Assembly (NCBI RefSeq): GCF_021401085.1
Contig: NZ_JACBFP010000008.1
Coordinates: 1 to 64,000 of the forward strand
Direction of reading: 5' to 3'
DNA from: Chryseobacterium sp. R2A-55
Lineage (GTDB): Bacteria > Bacteroidota > Bacteroidia > Flavobacteriales > Weeksellaceae
DNA length: 64,000 nt
A model generated the notes under the pieces. The model was given only the letters and a program-made list of their open reading frames with translations, did not search any database and was not told the DNA's origin. Of the stretch, positions 59,160 to 64,000 are shown one piece after another. Made by a program: the position numbers and the translations under genes. Each line of letters begins with the position of its first letter. The first letter of the stretch is position 1.

Positions 59160-62100
59160 ATGATAAAAAACTACACCGTCATCAACGCTTCTGCAGGTTC
59201 GGGAAAAACCTATAACCTGGTTTTAAATCTCCTTGCGATTTGTCTCAAATACCCGGCGCAACCCGATAAAATAAGAAATATTTTGGCATTAACCTTTACC
59301 AATAAGGCGGCGAACGAAATGAAACACCGGATTATTGAATGGTTAAAAAATTTCATCAAGGATGATTTTGAAACAAACCGGGATTTAGCTCATATTCAAG
59401 AAAAACTTGCCAAACAAAATGTAAAAGTCAGTCTGCAAGAACTTCATGAAAGGTCAAAAAGTCTTCTGGATTACATTCTGCACCACTACTCCACATTGAA
59501 TATCGGAACCATTGACAAGTTCAATTCCAGATTGGTAAGAAGTTTCACACATGAGCTGGGTTTAGCGCAGAATTTCAACCTGGAAATCAATCCGGAACCA
59601 TTTCTGATGGAAGCAGTGGATAAGATGCTGGAAGAAATTGGAACAGACCACAAAATTTCTGAGACTTTCATGGATTTCATGAACTATAATTTAGATAATG
59701 AAGAACGCATAAGCCTCAATAAAACGCTGTATAAATCAGCGAAAGAATATGTTCAGGACAAGCATTTTTTCGAACTGGCGAAAAACAAGGACTTTGATTG
59801 GGAAGTCTATGAAAAATCGAAGAAAACACTTCGCGAAGAAATACAAAATTTGAAGGAAGATTCCATAAAAACAGCAAAGGAAACTCTGGACATGCTGAGG
59901 AAAAAAAATCTACAGGCCGATGATTTTTCAAGGGCAAGTGGCGGAACCCTCGGTAAATTCTTTGAAAACGTCCTGGACCATTATCTCCGTAAAGCGAAAT
60001 TCCCATTTCCCGATGATGAAACTACTGCACAGGAAAATTACCGAAAAGGTGCCGCATCAAAATCCAAAAACAGACAGCCGGAAATTCTGGAAATCCTTGA
60101 AAACCTCATTGACCACCGTCAAAAAATCATCGGAAATTATATCCGTCAAAAGAAGAAAGAGAAAATCCTCGGTGCGATTTTGCCTTTGAAGGTCAATAAA
60201 GATATTCAGGACAAACTCGCTGAAATTGAAGAAGAAAACGACTTGGTTTTGCTTTCAAAATTCAATGTTTTGATTCATGAGAATCTACGCGAAGAACCCT
60301 CATCATTCATTTACGAAAAAGTGGGAACCAAATTCTCCCATTATTTTTTCGATGAATTTCAGGATACCTCCTCCATTCAGTGGCAAAACTTTCTCCCATT
60401 GAGAGACCACGCTATTTCACAGGAAAATATGAGTTTTACTTTGGTTGGCGATCCGAAACAGAGCATCTACCGATTCCGAGGCGGCGATTCCCAACTGATG
60501 CTCGACATCATCAATAAAAATGAGAAAACTCAGACCTTCGCAGAACTAGAGCATTTGAAATACAATTATCGCAGTGCGAAAAATATCGTAGATTTTAACA
60601 ATCATCTTTACCGGTTCATGGCCGGATTTACGATGCCGGAACATGAACAAATCTTCGGTGAAGGTTCTTTTCAAAATGCCCAATCCAAATTTGAAGGCAG
60701 AGTTCGCGTGAATTTGGTGGAAAATGCAAACAAGCAAACTTACTACACAGAAGTGTCAGAGAAAATGCAGCAAGACATTCAACATTGTCTGGACAATGGG
60801 TTCAGGTTTTCTGACATCGCGATTCTTTGCCGCGGAAATTTTGATATTTTCAGTTTTTCAAAACTTTTGGGAAATTTGAAAGTGCTCTATAACGGTGAGG
60901 AAACCCACGTGAAAACGATTTCGGAATCAGGTTTAACCTTGAATTTATCCTCCACATTATTGGCTTTGACGGAATTTCTCCGATGGGAAGATAATCCGAA
61001 AAACCATCAGTTCCTGGTAAAAATGCTGTATCACCTCAAAGTTTTGGGCAGGATCACCACCGGAGATTTTTCGGCCGAAATGCTGGAATTGCTGAAATTA
61101 GGCAGCAAATCCGAAATGGAGCATTTTATGAGGGAGAAATATGCACTGAACCTGAACACCCAAAATTTGCTGCAGCTCAATCTGTATAATTTCATCGAAC
61201 ATTTTCTGTCCGAATTCATGGTGAAAGATAAAGAAACCGATTTCCTGCTCAACTATCTGGAAATGGTTTTTGTCTATTCTCAAAATGCCGGTTCCACCCT
61301 CAAAAACTTCCTTCAATATTGGGATGAGGAAGCAAATGAAACCACAATTCAAGCTTCAGACAATGTGGATGCCATTCAGATCATGACCATCCACAAAGCA
61401 AAAGGTCTGGAATTTCCGGTGGTTTTCTTGCCGATGGAAAACGAGAATAAAGACGGAAATTTCACCAGTTGGCTTCCTGTAGATTCTGAAATCGGCTTGA
61501 ACTCTGTGAACATCAACGGTTTTGAAAAAGCACTGGAAAACTACGACCAGGAAATGGCAAGTTTCAATCAGAAAAACAGCTATCAGAACAGGATTGACCG
61601 ATTCTGTCTGCAATATGTGGCGACAACCAGAGCGGTGGAACAGCTTTTCCTTTATATTGAAAAACCAAACAAGACAAAAAATAATCTGGAAATCTTCGAA
61701 TTCCTGGAACAGAAAATTCCCAGAAATGAATCGGGTGAAGAAGTTTCGTCCTTTGATCTCTACGAGGTTTCTGAGGAGATTCTGCAAAAACAATCCACGG
61801 AAAAAAAGTCAAAACCTGAAACAGAATCCATTGATTATCAACCGCACCGAAATTCCAATCCTGAATCTATAAAGATCGCAACTCCGTCAAAAAGCTATCA
61901 AAACCGCGTGGAAAAAGTAAGAATCGGAATTTTTACCCATGAAATTTTGTCCAAAATCAATTCGGGAAAAGATGTGGAAAGGGTTTTGAAATCCTATCTT
62001 TTAGAGGGAAGCATTACTACAGAAGAAAAAGATGAGATTTCGGAAAGAATTTTCAGCATCATTCATGATCAAAAATATTCAAAATACTTTCTTGAAAATC

Positions 62101-62318
62101 AAACCATTATCAACGAAAAAGACATTATGATTTCAGAGCATGGCGAATCGAAAACCGTCCGTCCAGACCGAATGATTGAAACCGAAAACGGATACATTAT
62201 CCTGGATTTCAAGACGGGAGCCGAAAAGGAAAAACACCAAACCCAAATCGATGGGTATAAATCGGTTCTGGAAAAATTGGGCAAAACCGTTTTGGAAACT
62301 GAAATTATCTATATTTAA
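59160..62318 (+). CDS. UvrD/Rep superfamily helicase-nuclease, AddA/RecB-like
   Basis: 1052 residues from the ATG at 59160. Walker A NASAGSGKTYNLVLN (about 9-23), motif Ia ALTFTNKAANEMK, motif II FFDEFQDTSSIQW (about 398), motif III LVGDPKQSIYRFRGGDS, motif V MTIHKAKGLEFPVVFLP (about 740) and motif VI QYVATTRAVEQLFLY. The C-terminus holds a RecB-family nuclease: VRIGIFTHEILSKI (His), VRPDRMIE (Asp) and GYIILDFKTGAEKEKHQTQI (D-x-K). It should process double-strand breaks together with an AddB/RecC-like partner, absent here. Confidence 0.88.
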   Translation: MIKNYTVINASAGSGKTYNLVLNLLAICLKYPAQPDKIRNILALTFTNKAANEMKHRIIEWLKNFIKDDFETNRDLAHIQEKLAKQNVKVSLQELHERSKSLLDYILHHYSTLNIGTIDKFNSRLVRSFTHELGLAQNFNLEINPEPFLMEAVDKMLEEIGTDHKISETFMDFMNYNLDNEERISLNKTLYKSAKEYVQDKHFFELAKNKDFDWEVYEKSKKTLREEIQNLKEDSIKTAKETLDMLRKKNLQADDFSRASGGTLGKFFENVLDHYLRKAKFPFPDDETTAQENYRKGAASKSKNRQPEILEILENLIDHRQKIIGNYIRQKKKEKILGAILPLKVNKDIQDKLAEIEEENDLVLLSKFNVLIHENLREEPSSFIYEKVGTKFSHYFFDEFQDTSSIQWQNFLPLRDHAISQENMSFTLVGDPKQSIYRFRGGDSQLMLDIINKNEKTQTFAELEHLKYNYRSAKNIVDFNNHLYRFMAGFTMPEHEQIFGEGSFQNAQSKFEGRVRVNLVENANKQTYYTEVSEKMQQDIQHCLDNGFRFSDIAILCRGNFDIFSFSKLLGNLKVLYNGEETHVKTISESGLTLNLSSTLLALTEFLRWEDNPKNHQFLVKMLYHLKVLGRITTGDFSAEMLELLKLGSKSEMEHFMREKYALNLNTQNLLQLNLYNFIEHFLSEFMVKDKETDFLLNYLEMVFVYSQNAGSTLKNFLQYWDEEANETTIQASDNVDAIQIMTIHKAKGLEFPVVFLPMENENKDGNFTSWLPVDSEIGLNSVNINGFEKALENYDQEMASFNQKNSYQNRIDRFCLQYVATTRAVEQLFLYIEKPNKTKNNLEIFEFLEQKIPRNESGEEVSSFDLYEVSEEILQKQSTEKKSKPETESIDYQPHRNSNPESIKIATPSKSYQNRVEKVRIGIFTHEILSKINSGKDVERVLKSYLLEGSITTEEKDEISERIFSIIHDQKYSKYFLENQTIINEKDIMISEHGESKTVRPDRMIETENGYIILDFKTGAEKEKHQTQIDGYKSVLEKLGKTVLETEIIYI

Positions 62319-62326
62319 AAATAAAA

Positions 62327-62352
62327 AAAGGGACCAGTCAACCGGTCCCTTT
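62327..62352. terminator. Bidirectional terminator
   Basis: AAAGGGACC (62327-62335) and GGTCCCTTT (62344-62352), perfect 9-bp stem, eight-base loop, A run before and T-rich after; between convergent genes. Confidence 0.88.
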
Positions 62353-62357
62353 AATTT

Positions 62358-64000
62358 CTATTCCTGCTCCTCCTTTTTCCTGAATAAATTGACAAAGAAT
62401 TCCCAACCGAAAAACAGCACCAAAACGCCTACTGCAACCCACCAATAAGAGGTTTTGTGGGCTTCTCCGGTATTGGTTGCTTTGAACATTCTGTCCCACC
62501 TCACCTTGAACGGCGCCTGATAAGTAGAACCCGAATCTGTAAATACTCCCTGTAAACTCATCCAAGTAAACATCGGTTTTCCAACGATATTCTCTTCCGG
62601 CACGAAACCGAAAAATCTCGCATCCAAAGACGCATCGCGGTTGTCACCAATCATCATGTAATAATCCTGTTTGATGGTGTACTGATTGGTTTCCTGACCA
62701 TTGACGAAGATTTTTCCGTTCCTGTTTTCCAGTTTGTTGTGTTCATATTCCGATATGATCCACTGATATTCCGGCAAAGTTTCCTGATTCAAAGTCACCA
62801 CATCGCCTTTTTTCGGAATTTTCAGCGGACCATACCAATCCTGATTCCATTTTCTATTGATCGGGAAAATTGATTGTGCGCTATCAATATTTTTGGTGTA
62901 ACCGTCTCTCGCCGCATTAAGTTTATAACCAATCGCCGCAGAATCTTTTGGCCAAATGTGTTCCTTCATGTCAATAATCTGTGGAAGTGCTTTGATTTCT
63001 TTCGCCGTCTGATCCGTTAAACCCTGGAAATCATAGACAAATCCTTCATTGGTTTGATATTCCTGAAGCGGCAAAAATCCGTATTTGTTATACAATGCAG
63101 GAACATCCAGCTGACTTCCGGCGTGCGCGATGAATTTGTGCTGTTCCTGCTGGTCTCCCAAAATTGTTTCAGGTTTACCATTGACAAAAAGTCTTCCTGC
63201 CCTCATTTCAATGACGTCACCCGCCACTGCAACGCAACGTTTTACATAAGGATCTTTTCTGTCAATTGCCGTGTGCACCGAATCTTGGGGATAATTAAAA
63301 ACCACGATATCATTTTTCTGTGGTTTGTTGAATTGCAATAACCTCCAATAAGGAAGTTTCACTGCATCCACATAGGATTTGGGATCATCTTTAGGGTTTC
63401 CTTTTTGTCCGGTATCCATGATCGTCCCCTGCAAAAACGGAATAGCTAAAGGCCGCATCGGCATTCGGTAACCATAACTCCACTTATTCACGAAGAGGAA
63501 ATCGCCCACCAAAAGTGTCCGCTCCATGGAACCTGTCGGAATACCAAACGGTTGCGTCACGAAGATGTGGACAATAGTCGCAAAAACAACCGCGAACGTA
63601 ATAGAACCGGCGAAAGTGTCTTTCTTTCTGGCATTTTTTTCCTCTTCACTCAGATAAAGATCTTCTTCACTTTCCACTTCAGCATCTTTGGAATAATTCA
63701 CCGTTGCCATATAAATAAACGGAAGAATCACCGTCAATAAAACCTGTGTGAATTTGGATTTCCCAAAATGCTTCATCAGGAAAAGGTGAAAAACCGTCAT
63801 CATGATCGGTCCGATAATCGGCAAATACGCCAATGCAACCCACCATTTCGGGTGCTTGGTTTCCTTCTGAATAATGAGATAATTGTAAAACGGCACCAAT
63901 GCCAATAACGGATGGTAACCCATCTTTTTGAACAATTTCCAGGTGGAAACTCCCATCAAAAGGGAAAGGATGACAATGTAAAAGGTATAGGTAAGAATAT
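62358..64000 (-). CDS. lepB: Signal peptidase I (start just outside the window)
   Basis: At least 547 residues; the frame is still open at the right edge, reading ILTYTFYIVILSLLMGVSTW before KLFKKMGYHPLL. Homologues I recall start only a few residues earlier, so little is missing. Several N-terminal transmembrane helices, then the S26 catalytic part: Ser in PFGIPTGSMERTLLVGDFLF, general-base Lys in DPYVKRCVAVAGD, and box E MIGDNRDASLDARFFGFV; a last C-terminal helix. The insertion between the Lys and box E makes it longer than E. coli LepB, as usual in Bacteroidota. Releases exported proteins from signal peptides. Confidence 0.92.
   Translation of the reverse strand, partial: ILTYTFYIVILSLLMGVSTWKLFKKMGYHPLLALVPFYNYLIIQKETKHPKWWVALAYLPIIGPIMMTVFHLFLMKHFGKSKFTQVLLTVILPFIYMATVNYSKDAEVESEEDLYLSEEEKNARKKDTFAGSITFAVVFATIVHIFVTQPFGIPTGSMERTLLVGDFLFVNKWSYGYRMPMRPLAIPFLQGTIMDTGQKGNPKDDPKSYVDAVKLPYWRLLQFNKPQKNDIVVFNYPQDSVHTAIDRKDPYVKRCVAVAGDVIEMRAGRLFVNGKPETILGDQQEQHKFIAHAGSQLDVPALYNKYGFLPLQEYQTNEGFVYDFQGLTDQTAKEIKALPQIIDMKEHIWPKDSAAIGYKLNAARDGYTKNIDSAQSIFPINRKWNQDWYGPLKIPKKGDVVTLNQETLPEYQWIISEYEHNKLENRNGKIFVNGQETNQYTIKQDYYMMIGDNRDASLDARFFGFVPEENIVGKPMFTWMSLQGVFTDSGSTYQAPFKVRWDRMFKATNTGEAHKTSYWWVAVGVLVLFFGWEFFVNLFRKKEEQE

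Overview
This 64 kb window is ordinary core chromosome of a low-GC member of the Bacteroidota, most likely a Weeksellaceae species of the Chryseobacterium/Kaistella type. The evidence is type IX secretion (T9SS) sorting domains, gliding lipoprotein GldD, DUF349 and DUF4834 proteins, the HU/mutY/RNase G neighbourhood, promoters of the TTTG-N17-23-TAnnTTTG form, and a near absence of Shine-Dalgarno sites. The placement rests on gene content and recalled family sequences; no database was searched.

Layout. 1-3506: a huge beta-helix T9SS protein, cut by the left edge. 3.7-11.5 kb: a NamZ-like muramidase divergent from a LolC/E-like permease, a PLP-dependent cysteine/cystathionine synthase, a glycosyltransferase, a YfhO-type membrane protein and a DUF4834 protein. 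11.5-21.4 kb: a lipoprotein, an SRPBCC protein, an M3 peptidase, a nitronate monooxygenase-like enzyme, two periplasmic parvulin isomerases, a PfkB kinase and a lipoprotein. 21.4-26.6 kb: gldD, mutY, an inserted lipoprotein gene, HU, a 29-residue basic protein and RNase G. 26.7-38.9 kb: tRNA-Ser, crcB, trxB, a GAF protein, aroE, a DUF349 protein, ribD, a YigZ protein, a DUF1599 protein, a BT_3928-type protein and tpiA. 38.9-51.9 kb: clpP, dnaG, a T9SS protein, an isoaspartyl peptidase, tsaE, alanine dehydrogenase, tyrA, an orphan contractile tail-sheath gene, L-serine deaminase, a hydrolase, a YceI protein and transaldolase. 57-64 kb: four tRNAs, hpf, xerC, rpsU, an AddA/RecB-like helicase-nuclease and lepB, which runs off the right edge.

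The unusual part is 51.9-56.9 kb. It lies where the tuf-secE-nusG-rpl operon normally follows the tRNA Thr-Tyr-Gly-Thr cluster. Small genes for secreted proteins and lipoproteins, all on the minus strand, are separated by two families of structured repeat. Family R (three copies) carries nested stems and a terminator hairpin, and its changes between copies keep base pairing only in minus-strand RNA. Family D (two copies) is a long imperfect palindrome that loosely recalls integron attC sites. The segment also holds a decayed BRO-N-like phage gene, a gene broken by a nonsense codon and an apparently frameshifted small gene. I read it as a cassette-like accessory array.

Other points: rpsU is preceded by TGAGA, which would match the variant anti-Shine-Dalgarno recalled for some Flavobacteriia. 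DnaG lacks the zinc-ligand cysteines. crcB has ATA where its ATG should be. A 52-bp duplication marks insertion of a lipoprotein gene between mutY and HU. tsaE is probably leaderless.
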